Origin: Corynebacterium mycetoides
GTDB taxonomy: Bacteria; Actinomycetota; Actinomycetes; Mycobacteriales; Mycobacteriaceae
Direction of reading: 5' to 3'
DNA length: 64,000 nt
NCBI RefSeq assembly: GCF_900103625.1
Contig: NZ_LT629700.1
Location: 2,202,371 to 2,266,370 of the forward strand
The notes below the pieces were generated by a model. That model was given only the letters and a program-made list of their open reading frames with translations. It did not search any database and was not told where the DNA came from. The number at the start of each line of letters is the position of its first letter. Position 1 is the first letter of the stretch. Position numbers and translations under genes: made by a program. Of this stretch, positions 1 to 8,831 are shown in pieces.

Positions 1-904
1 CTTCCATCTCTTGTGGAGTGATGTATCCCAATGACTCGTGCAGGCGATGGTTATTCCACCAGTACACCCAGCGAAGGGTCGCGATCTCGACTTCCCCAAC
101 CGACGCCCACGGCCGGTGGGGATAGATCAGCTCGGTCTTGTATAGACCGTTGACCGTTTCCGCCAACGCGTTGTCGTAGGAATCGCCGACGGTGCCAACG
201 GACGGATCAATCCCAGCTTGAGCAAGCACCTCACTGTAACGAATGGACACGTACTGCGAGCCGCGATCGCTGTGATGGACAAGTCCTTCAGCACGGAGAT
301 CACCTGCGTGATAAAGAGCATGCTCAAAAGCCTCAAGAGGCAGCTCATCGGTGCGCATGCTCGCCCTGGTGGCAACCCCGACAATCTTGCGGGAGTACGC
401 ATCGGTGATGAACGCGGTGTACGCAAACCCCGACAGGGTACGCACGTAGGTGATGTCAGCGACCCACAGCCGGTGCGGCGCTGACGCGGTGAAGTCACGA
501 TTGACCAGATCAGGACGACAATCCGGGACATCAGCCCGAAGCGTTGTGATCGGAGTGCGGCCCCTTCTGCGGCCTTGGATGCCGGCGAGTTTCATCAACC
601 GTGCCGTCTGATCACGACCGATGTCCCAGCCGGCGCGCTGCATGGCCTTCCACATCTTGCGTACCCCGTACACGCTGAAGTTGTCCTCGAAGACTTTCAC
701 CAATTCGGGGATAAGCAGCGCGTCTGACAAGCTCCTGGCCGACGGGGCTCGTGTTTTCGCTGCTCGGTAGCCACGAGAGGTGATAAACCCACATTCTGTC
801 TGCCTTAACGTGCGACAGATGGCCTCGACCCCGAAGCGATCGCGATACGTGTCGATGTATTCGATCATCTTCTGGTGGGACGGTCGAGTTCCGCTGCGAA
901 AAAA
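1..904 (-). CDS. IS3-family transposase OrfB (DDE integrase catalytic part), partial
   Basis: This frame is open from the window edge to the orfA overlap. It reads as a classic OrfB: a region with SVYGVRKMWKAM, then RLWVADITYV (first catalytic Asp), HHSDRGSQY (second Asp), SYDNALAETVNGLYKTEL (catalytic Glu) and WWNNHRLHESLGY near the C-terminus. Only the last few residues are missing at the left edge. No independent start is obvious; as in the family, OrfB is probably made as an OrfAB fusion by -1 frameshifting at the TTTTTTC run (plus-strand positions 899-904) near the end of orfA. There are no internal stops, so the element could still be active. Confidence 0.85.
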
Positions 905-1182
905 GCTGAAGCGGTCTTCAAGATCTCGTTTGCCCTGCGCAGCTCTTTGTTCTCTTGCCGCAGACGCTTCAGTTCGTCGTCGACCGACTCGCCAGTGCTC
1001 CGCTGAACGTCGGGGGACGCTTTGACAGGTTTCAACCAGTTGTTGAGCGTGTGCGCCGAGACGCCGAGCTTCTCGCCGATCTCCTCCGCCGCCGCCCACT
1101 TCGAGCACCCCTCAAGCTCAACGAGCTCCTCGGCTAACCGCACCGCCTTGTCCTTGAACTCGTCACTGAACTTCCTAGGCAT
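865..1182 (-). CDS. IS3-family transposase OrfA
   Basis: A 105-residue basic DNA-binding subunit beginning MPRKFSDEFKDKAVRL, the usual opening of IS3 OrfA proteins. A helix-turn-helix (WAAAEEIGEKLGVSAHTLNNWL) follows, then a leucine-zipper-like tail (LKRLRQENKELRRANEIL). It overlaps orfB by about 40 bases, and the slippery T-run sits in the overlap. It provides end binding and, after frameshifting, the N-terminus of the OrfAB transposase. AGGAGGA lies just upstream of the ATG as a ribosome site. Confidence 0.88.
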   Translation of the reverse strand: MPRKFSDEFKDKAVRLAEELVELEGCSKWAAAEEIGEKLGVSAHTLNNWLKPVKASPDVQRSTGESVDDELKRLRQENKELRRANEILKTASAFFAAELDRPTRR

Positions 1183-1232
1183 GGTCCAATCCTCCTCTAG
1201 AAACGATCGGAACTAAACCCAGGACACTTCAC

Positions 1233-1906
1233 TTCTCGGGTCGACGTGTCCCTCGCGAGGTCATCCTGTGGGCAGTACGGGGGTATTGCCGCTACGGCAT
1301 CAACTATCGAGACCTCGAGGGAATGATGACCGAGCGCGGCGTGCGGTTCGATCGCACCACGATTTACCGGTGGGTGCAGAAATACGCCCCTGAGCTGGAC
1401 AAGCAGACACGGTGGTACCGGCAGGTACCTGATTGGCAGGCCAGTTCTTGGCGGGTGGATGAGACCTATATCCGGGTCGGCGGGAAGTGGTGCTACCTCT
1501 ATCGGGCGATCACCACCGGTGGGCATACCCTGGGCTTTTATCTCTCCCTGAAGAGAAACGTGGCGGCGGCCAAGCGTTTCCTGGTCAAGACTCTGAGTCA
1601 AATACTTTAGCTGGGTATCCCAGAGTGATCAACACCGATAAAGCACCCTCCCTAGCCAGGGCAATCGCCGAGTTGAAGTCAGAGGGAATCTGCCCGCCAA
1701 CAGTGGAACACCGGCAGGTGAAATACCTCAACAACGTCCTGGAAGGCGACCATGGTCGGCTGAAGCGGGTCCTCGGGCCGGAAGGCGCGTTTAAGAACCG
1801 GACATCTGCGTACCGGACGCTCAAGGGTATGGAGGCGATGCACTCATTGCGGAAAGGGCAAGGCACGATGTTTGACCTCACGGGCAGCCGAATCCGGATG
1901 CGGTGA
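1233..1906 (+). pseudogene. IS6-family (IS6100/IS1628-like) transposase, 5'-truncated and frameshifted
   Basis: Two consecutive frames together spell an IS6-type DDE transposase. The first has EVILWAVRGYCRYGINYRDL, TTIYRWVQKYAP, WRVDETYIRVGGKWCYLYRA (first Asp) and a stop after AAKRFLVKTLSQIL. The second resumes with RVINTDKAPS (second Asp), HRQVKYLNNVLEGDHGRLK (catalytic Glu region) and MHSLRKGQG. A one-base shift at about 1595-1612 separates them. The natural start codon is missing because the frame is entered directly from the end of the IS3 element. Both defects make it non-functional. No IS6-type terminal repeats could be recognised on either side. Confidence 0.85.
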
Positions 1907-1928
1907 TCGTCAGCCGGGGGTTCGGGTT

Positions 1929-3342
1929 GTGCCCCTTAGTGTGGTGTAATGCTTGCAGATGGTGGGCCCTGCGAAATAGTGGGGTGGCCACCGCCAGTAA
2001 CCTTTCGACTCAACTACCACATCTCACCGAAAGGCACATGACGATGACCACTGCACCGTATTCTATCGACCCGGCAACCTACTTGGATGATCTGCTCGCC
2101 CAAGCTTCCCCGGACCTGATGCGGCAGATGCTGCAAGGGTTTATCAACCAGATCCTCTCCGCCCAGGCCGACACCGTTTGCGGCGCCGAATACGGTGTTG
2201 CTTCCACCGAGCGGGTCAACCACCGCAACGGGTACCGCCACCGTGACCTTGACACCCGTGTCGGCACGATCGATGTGGCAGTACCGAAGTTGCGCCACGG
2301 AGCGTTCTTCCCGGACTGGCTGTTAGAGCGCCGTACGCGTGCAGAACGGGCACTCTCAACGGTGATTGCCACGTGCTATCTCAAGGGGGTCTCCACCCGC
2401 AGGATGAATGACCTGGTGGCAACACTTGGGATTGCCAATATGTCGAAATCCCAAGTCTCACGCATGTCGGAAGAACTCGACGAGATGGTCGCCGACTTCA
2501 AAAACCGCCCACTCGATCCCGGCGGGTACGCCTACCTGTCGTGCGACGCGCTCACGATCAAAGTCCGTGAAGGCGGCCGGGTGGTCAAATGCTCCGTACT
2601 GCTTGCCACCGGGGTCAACGCCGACGGCTACCGCGAAATGCTCGGCATGCACGTCGCCACCGCGGAATCCAACGCATCGTGGAAGGCTTCTTCCAAGATC
2701 TAAAAGCCCGCGGGCTGCGTGGTGTCTATTTGGTCACCAGTGACGCCCACGAAGGCATCCAGCACGCCATCTCCGAAGTGCTGCCCGATGCATCCTGGCA
2801 GCGGTGCCGCACCCACTTTGCGAAAAACCTCTACGAGAAAGTCCCAAAGACCCAGTGGCCGATGGTCTCTGCGATGTTCCAGACCATCTTCCAGCAACCC
2901 GACGCCCAATCCACCTGGGCCCAAGCCCGCGAAGTGGTCGACCTGCTGGAACCGAAGTTCCCACAGGTTTCGGCGTATTTGGAGGAATCACTCGATGAAG
3001 TGTTGGCGTTTACCGCAGCGCCGAAACCAGTGTGGACGAAGGTGTGGTCGAACAACCCCACCGAGCGGTTAAACCGGGAAATCCGCCGGCGCACCGATGT
3101 CGTGGGCATCTTCCCGAACCGCGAATCCATCATCCGGCTTGTCGGGGCGGTTCTTGCCGAGCAGCATGACGATTGGATCCAGCAAAAACGCTACATGTCA
3201 CTGTCCGCACTCGAACACACCAAACATCTCATGCACCGACAAGGAGACGACCATGGTGACCAGCACCAGCTAACCGCCTAATCAAACACCGAACTTCATA
3301 CCGAGCCGAAAGCACACACGGCTACACCACTACACGGGACTT
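1929..3342 (+). mobile_element. IS256-family insertion sequence (defective)
   Basis: The transposase frame is bounded by imperfect inverted ends: about 1929-1949 (GTGCCCCTTAGTGTGGTGTA) and the reverse complement of 3320-3345 (GTCCCGTGTAGTGGTGTAG). They share CCC, TAGT and GGTGTA blocks. No clear target duplication could be fixed. The element sits directly downstream (about 50 bp) of the 3' end of the MMPL gene on the opposite strand. Confidence 0.65.
2038..3281 (+). pseudogene. IS256-family (mutator-type) transposase, frameshifted
   Basis: The N-terminal frame starts at ATG (MTMTTAPYSIDP) and contains HRNGYRHRDLDTRVGT, KGVSTRRMNDL and YLSCDALTIKVREGG, then ends prematurely after ASWKASSKI. 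The C-terminal frame continues with FFQDLKARGLRGVYLVTSDA (DDE Asp region), WQRCRTHFAKNL and WSNNPTERLNREIRRRTDVVG (Glu region). The switch happens at about 2683-2690, where the sequence reads AAG-GC-TTC-TTC and one base appears lost from an expected AAG-GGC-TTC-TTC-CAA. All catalytic blocks are otherwise present, so the decay looks recent. Confidence 0.88.
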
Positions 3343-3394
3343 GACCCGGCACTTGAGGTGGCGGCCAGCAGGGACGTCGACAAGCTGTCAAAGC

Positions 3395-5317
3395 CTATCT
3401 GCCTCGCGGTGCGCTGTGGTTGCGTGCGGGCCACCAGAAACGCTCGCCGAGCAGCTGCACGGCCGCCGGAACCACGAGTGTCCGCACGACAAGGGTGTCT
3501 AGGAGGACACCGAGACAAATCACGATGCCGATCTGCGCTAGCACTACGAGCGGGAGCACGCCGAGGGCCGCGAACACGGCGGCCAAAAGGATGCCCGCCG
3601 AAGTGATCACCCCGCCGGTGCTGGATAGAGCGCGAAGGATTGCCTCGGGGGTGCCGTACTCCTCCGACTCTTCTCTCGCGCGGGTGACCAGGAAGATCGT
3701 GTAGTCGATTCCCAGGGCCACGAGAAAGACGAATGCATAGAGCGGAGTGCTCGAATCGAAACGCTCGAAACCGAAGATGTGGTGCGAGACCCACCAGCCC
3801 AGCCCGAGAGCAGCGACGTTAGTCAGTAAGACCGAGGCGGTCATGACTAGCGGTGCGGCGAGTGATCGCAGAATGACGATAAGGCTGAGCAGGATCAAGA
3901 GGAGAACCGCGGGAAAGATGACGCGCCGATCTTCGCCCGCGGCGGTTTCGGTGTCAAACAGCTCCGCGTCTGGCCCGCCTACGCTCGCATCGATCCCGTC
4001 CAGGGCCCGGCGAACCTGCTCGGTGTCTCCCCCGGAGACCTCCAGCGATCCCTCGGCTGGTGTGACGGAGAGCCCGGCGGCCTCGAGCGCCGCGGTGGCC
4101 TCATCAGGGAAATCGGTGGACACAACAGCGGGCGTGGCAGATGCGTCGGGGAACTTTTCTCCAAGTGCCTCAGCGGCGCTGATGGATTCAGGCTTATCGA
4201 TGAACTGGTCGGATTGTGTCAACCCGGTGGTCACCTGGAGAGTGCCGAGACTCATCACTCCGAGCGCGGCGAGGGCGGTGGCAAGGATGGTGGCCGGGCG
4301 CGCATGGACGAAGCCGCCAACCCGGTCGAACAGGCGGTGTTCTACTCTCTCTTCTATCCTGGGTGCGCGCGGCCAGAAGATCCACCTGCCGAACAGCACT
4401 AGGACACCAGGGAGTACGAAAGCCCCGAAAAGTAGCGCGACCGTCACACCAAACGCGGCGGCGGCGCCGAGGGCCCTTGTTGTGGGTGTCTGGGAGAATA
4501 AAAGACAGAGGACACCGAGGATCACGGTGAGCGCGGACGCGCAGATAGTCTTCACCGTGGGCAGCCAGGCGCGCGACATCGCCTCGAACCGGTCATCGTG
4601 GTGGGTGAGCTCGTCCCGGTAGCGTGAAATCAGCAAGAGCGCGTAATTCGTTCCGGCACCAAAGACGAGCACGGAGAGGATGCCACCGGTCGAATCATTC
4701 CACTGCATCCCCATGAGGTCGAGGAAGCGCGGATACATTGCGGCGACCAGTCTGTCCGCCACACCAATGACCAGAAGTGGAATGACCCAGAGGATAGGGG
4801 AGCGGTAGGTGAACACCAGCAGCACCGCGACGATGACGGCGGTGACCGTTAGAAGCTTGAAGTTGGCCCCGGAAAAAACCCCTGACAGGTCGGCGCTGAT
4901 GGCAGCCGGGCCCGTAACCTGAGATTCGACACCAGCTGGCAGATCAGCAGAAGCGCGTTCACGCAGCTGGCTGACCGCGTCGACGTTGTCACTGAGTGAT
5001 TCAGATGTTACCTCCACGGGCACGATCGCGGCATCGATCGCCGCGTTGGGAACCAAGGGCCCGCCCAGCTCACTGGCTTTCCGCTGCAGTTCACCGAAGG
5101 ACTCAGAGGTTAGCCCGGTATAGAGCACGATCGCTGCTGCGGATTCGTCGCCGCTCTCACCGCGCTCTGCTGCGACGCGGGTGGAGTCGAATCCATCTGG
5201 AAGCATCGCGGTGGCCGACTGCGGCGCCTCTATCGGACTGAGGGAAATAAGGAACGCAGCTAGGCCAATCAAAACTAGCGACAACCAGCGCAGTGAGCGG
5301 ATAAGGGACGGCGGCAC
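3395..5317 (-). CDS. MMPL/RND-family membrane transporter
   Basis: About 640 residues with two repeats of a transmembrane helix, a large extracytoplasmic domain and a helix cluster. The clusters include GGILSVLVFGAGTNYALLLISRY in the first half and FVFLVALGIDYTIFLVTRAREE in the second, the paired proton-relay helices of actinobacterial MMPL proteins. The family exports lipids or drugs across the inner membrane; the substrate is not deducible here. I chose the GTG at 5315-5317 because AAGGAG lies six bases upstream; a TTG 13 codons earlier has no such site. The gene ends about 50 bp from the IS256 end but keeps a plausible C-terminus. Confidence 0.85.
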   Translation of the reverse strand: MPPSLIRSLRWLSLVLIGLAAFLISLSPIEAPQSATAMLPDGFDSTRVAAERGESGDESAAAIVLYTGLTSESFGELQRKASELGGPLVPNAAIDAAIVPVEVTSESLSDNVDAVSQLRERASADLPAGVESQVTGPAAISADLSGVFSGANFKLLTVTAVIVAVLLVFTYRSPILWVIPLLVIGVADRLVAAMYPRFLDLMGMQWNDSTGGILSVLVFGAGTNYALLLISRYRDELTHHDDRFEAMSRAWLPTVKTICASALTVILGVLCLLFSQTPTTRALGAAAAFGVTVALLFGAFVLPGVLVLFGRWIFWPRAPRIEERVEHRLFDRVGGFVHARPATILATALAALGVMSLGTLQVTTGLTQSDQFIDKPESISAAEALGEKFPDASATPAVVSTDFPDEATAALEAAGLSVTPAEGSLEVSGGDTEQVRRALDGIDASVGGPDAELFDTETAAGEDRRVIFPAVLLLILLSLIVILRSLAAPLVMTASVLLTNVAALGLGWWVSHHIFGFERFDSSTPLYAFVFLVALGIDYTIFLVTRAREESEEYGTPEAILRALSSTGGVITSAGILLAAVFAALGVLPLVVLAQIGIVICLGVLLDTLVVRTLVVPAAVQLLGERFWWPARNHSAPRGR

Positions 5318-5559
5318 GCCAGCTCCTTCTTTCGGGGTAGTTGACTCCACCCACAATATCCGCCGACCTTTACATGCGATCCCTTTTAGTCGAGTAGTCT
5401 CGCACTCACCTCAAACGGTTCGAGGCTCCGAGGTGATTCCCAATGCTCGTTTGTTCACCTGAAATGCGGGGTCAGAACCGAAAATCACCTGTTTGGCCGA
5501 ATCTAATCCGATAGCCCAGGCCTCGTCCGTTCCAATCTGCCCGCTGCCCCCAAAACCCG

Positions 5560-5569
5560 ATCCCCTACC
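5560..5569 (-). terminator. Half of a terminator hairpin split by an IS (left arm)
   Basis: ATCCCCTACC here is the exact reverse complement of GGTAGGGGAT at 7025-7034. Removing the intervening IS and one ATT copy restores a 10-bp stem with a 13-base loop, followed on the minus strand by CGGGTTTTGG. That placed a rho-independent terminator just behind ohr. Confidence 0.65.
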
Positions 5570-5613
5570 AGGAGAAATTTGAACTAGCCCCCGAAAGTTG
5601 GACTGGTTTAATT

Positions 5614-6435
5614 CTAGGCGGTGAGGGCTTCACGGGTCTGATTCCGATATTGCATCGGGGTCAGGCCCTGGAGTCGTTGTTGGATGCGTTCGGTGTTGTA
5701 CCACTGGATGTACTCGTCGATCGCTTGGTTGAACTCCTCGACGGTGTCGAAGACTTCACCGTGGTACATCTCGGTTTTCACGTGCCCGAAGAGGTTCTCC
5801 ATGACTGCGTTGTCGTAGCAGTTGGCTTTTCGCGACATCGACTGAACACCTCCGTTATCGCCGATCAGGTTGCGCCACGAGGAATGTTGGTACTGGAAGC
5901 CTTGATCGGTGTGCATCATCCACCCGGGTTCAGGTGCACATGCCGCGATTGCCTTGGATAAAGAATCGGCGGTAAAGGCTGTCGACGGCGATGTGGCAAC
6001 GGTGTGAGCGACGATGGAGCGGTCGAACAAGTCCATCACCGGTGACAGGTATATCTTGCGGCCTGCGACCCTGAACTCGGTGACGTCGCTGACAAAGACG
6101 GTGTTTGGCTTATCCGGGGTGAACTTGCGGTCGAGCTTGTTGTCAGCGATGTGGCTGATTGTCCCAGCGTAGGAAACATAAGGCCTGCGTTGGCGGATCT
6201 TGGCTCGAAGACCCATCTCATGCATGAGTTTGTAGACGAGTTTGTGGTTGACCACCCAGCCCTGGTTGCGCAGGTCAAGTAGCACTCGCCGGTAGCCGTA
6301 GCGATGCTTGTTGCGTTCGAAGCTTTCCCGAATCGCGTCTTTGAGCACAGCATGTTTATCTGGCTCGATGAGTCGTTTCTGGTGGTAGAAGAATGTCGAC
6401 CGTGGGATGCCAGCGGCGTCTAGGAGGTACTCCAA
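5614..6435 (-). CDS. IS150-group transposase OrfB
   Basis: A 273-residue integrase-type DDE protein. HRYGYRRVLLDLRNQG marks the N-terminal domain, VFVSDVTEFRVAGRKIYLSP carries the first Asp, MMHTDQGFQYQH the second, and NCYDNAVMENLFGHVKTEMY the Glu. IQWYNTERIQQRLQGLTPMQYR closes it. The same frame is open upstream as far as the A7 run (plus-strand T7 at 6507-6513), so it can be produced as an OrfAB fusion by -1 slippage at A-AAA-AAA. No defect is visible. Confidence 0.9.
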   Translation of the reverse strand: MEYLLDAAGIPRSTFFYHQKRLIEPDKHAVLKDAIRESFERNKHRYGYRRVLLDLRNQGWVVNHKLVYKLMHEMGLRAKIRQRRPYVSYAGTISHIADNKLDRKFTPDKPNTVFVSDVTEFRVAGRKIYLSPVMDLFDRSIVAHTVATSPSTAFTADSLSKAIAACAPEPGWMMHTDQGFQYQHSSWRNLIGDNGGVQSMSRKANCYDNAVMENLFGHVKTEMYHGEVFDTVEEFNQAIDEYIQWYNTERIQQRLQGLTPMQYRNQTREALTA

Positions 6436-6473
6436 GCGGTGGTGCGACTTGAGGATGACGATCGCTTGAACTT

Positions 6474-6956
6474 TCAGGCGCGTCCCTGGTTCCTCAAGTC
6501 CCGCAATTTTTTTAGATACACGTTTTCCGCTTCCAACCGTGCGATCTGACGGCGCAGCTTGTCTTCTTCTGTAAGCCGCTTCGGTGCGGCCGAGCCTTTG
6601 GGTCTGCCCTTCGGCTTCGGTTTCAACGCCTCATCGCCGCCTTTGCGCCATTTCCAGGACCAATCTTTGACGAGTTGGTCTGACGACAGGCCAAACTCAC
6701 GTGCAAGATCCATCCTTGTCTCGCCGGCAAGGTGGCGCTGGACAACTTCCTTCTTGATGTCGAACGAGTACTGCTGCTTAGTCGGTTTCTCCACAAGACA
6801 TAGCCTGCCATGCAGCTGAAACCGACGACGCAGCGTACGGACGGCGTATTTGGAGACACCAAGAGTCTTGGCAGCGGTTCCGTAGCTCATGCCTTGCTCG
6901 AAACACTCCACCAGCTGCTCACGCTGATGTTCGCTCAGCGAACTTCGTGCTCTCAA
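6474..6956 (-). CDS. IS150-group transposase OrfA
   Basis: About 160 residues with two tandem helix-turn-helix units (SYGTAAKTLGVSKYAVRTLRRR and RMDLAREFGLSSDQLVKDW), a basic linker rich in KPKGRPKG and a C-terminal zipper (LRRQIARLEAENVYLKKLR). It binds the IS ends and regulates transposition. The start is uncertain: an in-frame TTG at 6954-6956 has GGGGAG about ten bases upstream, and the frame extends further through the palindromic terminal repeat, which is unlikely to be translated. The A7 frameshift site lies near its 3' end. Confidence 0.8.
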   Translation of the reverse strand: MRARSSLSEHQREQLVECFEQGMSYGTAAKTLGVSKYAVRTLRRRFQLHGRLCLVEKPTKQQYSFDIKKEVVQRHLAGETRMDLAREFGLSSDQLVKDWSWKWRKGGDEALKPKPKGRPKGSAAPKRLTEEDKLRRQIARLEAENVYLKKLRDLRNQGRA

Positions 6957-6960
6957 TGGA

Positions 6961-7018
6961 AACTGCTCCCCACTAGTTGGTAACTGATTTCTCAGTCCAA
7001 CTAATGGGGAGCAGTTCA
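6961..7018. repeat. 58-bp palindromic repeat, copy 1 (end of the IS150-like element)
   Basis: AACTGCTCCCCACTAGTTGG and the reverse complement of CCAACTAATGGGGAGCAGTT form a near-perfect stem of about 25 bp around ATTTCTCA. The same unit recurs at 7658-7717 (same orientation) and 48921-48979 (inverted) without any transposase, suggesting IS-derived miniature elements. Confidence 0.8.
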
Positions 7019-7024
7019 ATTCCC

Positions 7025-7034
7025 GGTAGGGGAT
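7025..7034 (-). terminator. Half of a terminator hairpin split by an IS (right arm, behind ohr)
   Basis: GGTAGGGGAT pairs with the arm at 5560-5569. It lies 25 bp beyond the ohr stop codon. With the IS inserted in the loop, the two arms are 1.46 kb apart and the terminator is presumably inactive. Confidence 0.6.
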
Positions 7035-7058
7035 TTTGCTACTTAACCCGCAGTGGCT

Positions 7059-7478
7059 CTAATCCTCCGCCACGGTGACGGTGACATCGATATTCCCGCG
7101 GGTGGCTTTCGAGTAGGGGCACGTCTCGTGGGCAGCGTCGGCAAGCGCTTGGGCATCCTCCGGGGCGATGCCGGGGATGGTGACCTCAAGCACGACGCTG
7201 AGGAAAAATCCCTCGGAGCCCTTGTTGAGGGTAACGCGCGCGCCGACGGCGGAGTCGGTGACATCAGCCTTCTTGCTCTTGGCCACGGCCTTCAACGCAG
7301 AGTGGAAGCAGGCGGCGTAGCCGGCAGCGAAGAGCTGCTCAGGATTAACGCCCTCGCCATTGCCACCCATTTCCTTCGGGGCGTTCATGGTGAAGTCGAG
7401 GCTGGAGTCTTGGACTACAGTGCGGCCATTGCGGCCGTCGCCAGTGGAGAGCGCTTCGGTGGTGTATGCGGCGGTCAT
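7059..7478 (-). CDS. ohr: Organic hydroperoxide resistance protein (Ohr/OsmC family)
   Basis: 139 residues, normal for Ohr. The protein is a thiol peroxidase that reduces organic hydroperoxides in the cytoplasm, usually recycled by lipoylated proteins. The two reactive cysteines are in place: Cys57 in GYAACFHSAL and Cys120 in HETCPYSKATRGN, with the N-terminal GRNGRTVV that carries the active-site arginine. An AAGGAG-type ribosome site precedes the ATG. No MarR-type OhrR gene is adjacent. The 3' side lost its terminator to the IS150-like insertion. Confidence 0.92.
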   Translation of the reverse strand: MTAAYTTEALSTGDGRNGRTVVQDSSLDFTMNAPKEMGGNGEGVNPEQLFAAGYAACFHSALKAVAKSKKADVTDSAVGARVTLNKGSEGFFLSVVLEVTIPGIAPEDAQALADAAHETCPYSKATRGNIDVTVTVAED

Positions 7479-7538
7479 GAATAACTCCTTTGTTTGTTGA
7501 CGGGGCCTTCGGCCACCGATCGTACGCGGGAAAGCAAG

Positions 7539-7657
7539 CTAGTTCGCCAGAGCCGTGACGAGTTCCCTCGACGTGGTGAACGCCTCACGCGAGGCGTTGT
7601 CGGAGCACTCGCGCAGGATGTAGTGGATGGCAGCGCCAGACCACATTCGCGGCTTTG
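7539..7657 (-). other. Possible gene remnant between ohr and the dehydrogenase
   Basis: The 275-bp gap upstream of ohr includes a short open stretch on the minus strand ending TTSRELVTALAN, entered directly from the second palindromic repeat and lacking its own start. It may be the 3' stub of a gene cut by that repeat, or meaningless. No family could be assigned. Confidence 0.2.
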
Positions 7658-7717
7658 TGAATTGCTCCTCACTAGTCGGTGACTGGGCTATCAATCCAAC
7701 TAATGAGGAGCAGTTCA
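7658..7717. repeat. 58-60 bp palindromic repeat, copy 2
   Basis: Begins TGAATTGCTCCTCACTAGTC and ends CCAACTAATGAGGAGCAGTTCA. The two arms pair over about 20 bp. It is the same unit and orientation as the terminal palindrome at 6961-7018, with compensatory changes (C-to-T in one arm, G-to-A in the other) that preserve pairing. No transposase or clear target duplication is attached. Confidence 0.75.
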
Positions 7718-7753
7718 GGTGTCGCTTTCGACGCCCCATTTCTGGCGTGGACG

Positions 7754-8818
7754 CTAGAGCTCCGGCGACACCAAAATTTTCACCGCGGTCTCGTTGCGGT
7801 TGATAAGGGTGTCGAAGCCCTCGTCGACGACGCCGTCGAAACCGATCTTGCCGGTGATGAACGGTTTGAGGTTGACCTTGCCCTCCTCGACCAGCTTGAT
7901 GGTCTTCGGGTGGTCGTGCGCGTAGCCGATGATGCCGCGCAGGGTCAGCTCCTTCATCACCACAGCGTGGATGTCGAGTTCGGCCTTCTTGGACCAGATG
8001 GACTCGACAACCAGCGTGCCCTGCAGCTTGAGGCAGTCGACGAGCTGGTCGAGCACCACATTGACCGAGGTGCACTCGAATGCGACATCAGCGCCCTTGC
8101 CGTCGGTGATCTTTTGGATCTCTTCCTTGAGGTCCTGCGACGACGGGTCGATAGCGTGGTCTGCGACGCCGGCATCGAGCGCTTTCTGGCGGCGCAGTTC
8201 CGACAGCTCGGAGACGACCACTGTGCAGCCGTATGCCTTAGCGACGGCCGCGGTGAGCAGGCCGATCGGGCCCGCGCCACCGATTAGCGCCACATCGCCT
8301 TCGTTAGCCCCGGAGGCGACGAAGCCGTGGTGGGCGACAGACAGCGGTTCAATCAACGCGGCCTCGTCGAGCGGCACATCGTTGTTGATCGGGTGGACCC
8401 AACGGCGCTGCACCGCGATCTGCTCGGACAAGCCGCCACCGCCACCGGCCAAGCCGATGAAGTTGACGTCCGGGTGCAGGTTGTACGGGCCCGGCTTCGT
8501 CGGGTCGATGTCGTCGGGGAGCACGTACGGTTCCACAATCACATGCTGGCCGACCTCGATGTCGTCCACGCCGTCGCCGAGGGCCGCGACCACACCGGAG
8601 AACTCGTGGCCAAGCGTGACCGGCATTTCCTCGCCGGTCACTGGGTGCGGGGCACCCTTATCCGGGACGAAAATCGGGCCGTCGAGGTACTCGTGCAGGT
8701 CGGTGCCGCAGATGCCGCACCAAGCGATGTCGATCAGCACCTCGCCCGGGCCTGCGACAGGCGCATCGATCTCCTCGACGCGGATGTCCTTTTGACCGTG
8801 ATAGCGAACTGCTCTCAT
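7754..8818 (-). CDS. Zinc-dependent alcohol dehydrogenase, (R,R)-2,3-butanediol dehydrogenase type
   Basis: 354 residues of the medium-chain dehydrogenase family. Catalytic zinc ligands are visible as Cys37 (GICGTD), His71-Glu72 (LGHEFSGVV) and the Glu of LIEPLSVAHHG. The NAD-binding fold shows GGAGPIG at mid-protein. The lobe that holds the structural zinc in many relatives lacks cysteines (VEPYVLPDDIDPTKPGP), as in other actinobacterial butanediol dehydrogenases. The likely reaction is acetoin/2,3-butanediol interconversion with NAD(H); other polyols are possible. The ATG at 8816-8818 has AAAGGAG upstream. A perfect inverted repeat lies 14 bp before the start and probably binds a repressor. 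Confidence 0.82.
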   Translation of the reverse strand: MRAVRYHGQKDIRVEEIDAPVAGPGEVLIDIAWCGICGTDLHEYLDGPIFVPDKGAPHPVTGEEMPVTLGHEFSGVVAALGDGVDDIEVGQHVIVEPYVLPDDIDPTKPGPYNLHPDVNFIGLAGGGGGLSEQIAVQRRWVHPINNDVPLDEAALIEPLSVAHHGFVASGANEGDVALIGGAGPIGLLTAAVAKAYGCTVVVSELSELRRQKALDAGVADHAIDPSSQDLKEEIQKITDGKGADVAFECTSVNVVLDQLVDCLKLQGTLVVESIWSKKAELDIHAVVMKELTLRGIIGYAHDHPKTIKLVEEGKVNLKPFITGKIGFDGVVDEGFDTLINRNETAVKILVSPEL

Positions 8819-8831
8819 AGGAACTCCTTTC

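Larger units (their letters stand above)
1..1226 (-). mobile_element. IS3-family insertion sequence, cut by the window edge
   Basis: The element carries orfA and orfB on the minus strand. Its orfA-side end appears to lie near 1226, where the minus strand begins TGTCCTGGGTTTAG, and beyond it starts a transposase of a different family already inside its reading frame. The other end is outside the window. The element therefore seems to have inserted into, or recombined with, the 5' end of the neighbouring IS6-type element. The end position is inferred because the partner inverted repeat is not visible. Confidence 0.7.
5580..7018 (-). mobile_element. IS3-family (IS150-group) insertion sequence, apparently complete
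   Basis: The ends match as inverted repeats: the left end reads TGAACTAGCCCCCGAAAGTTGGACTG and the right end, reverse complemented, TGAACTGCTCCCCATTAGTTGGACTG. A 3-bp target duplication ATT flanks it (5577-5579 and 7019-7021). The 1,439 bp carry overlapping orfA and orfB with a run of seven A on the coding strand. The right 58 bp form a strong palindrome that recurs elsewhere in the window. Confidence 0.88.
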
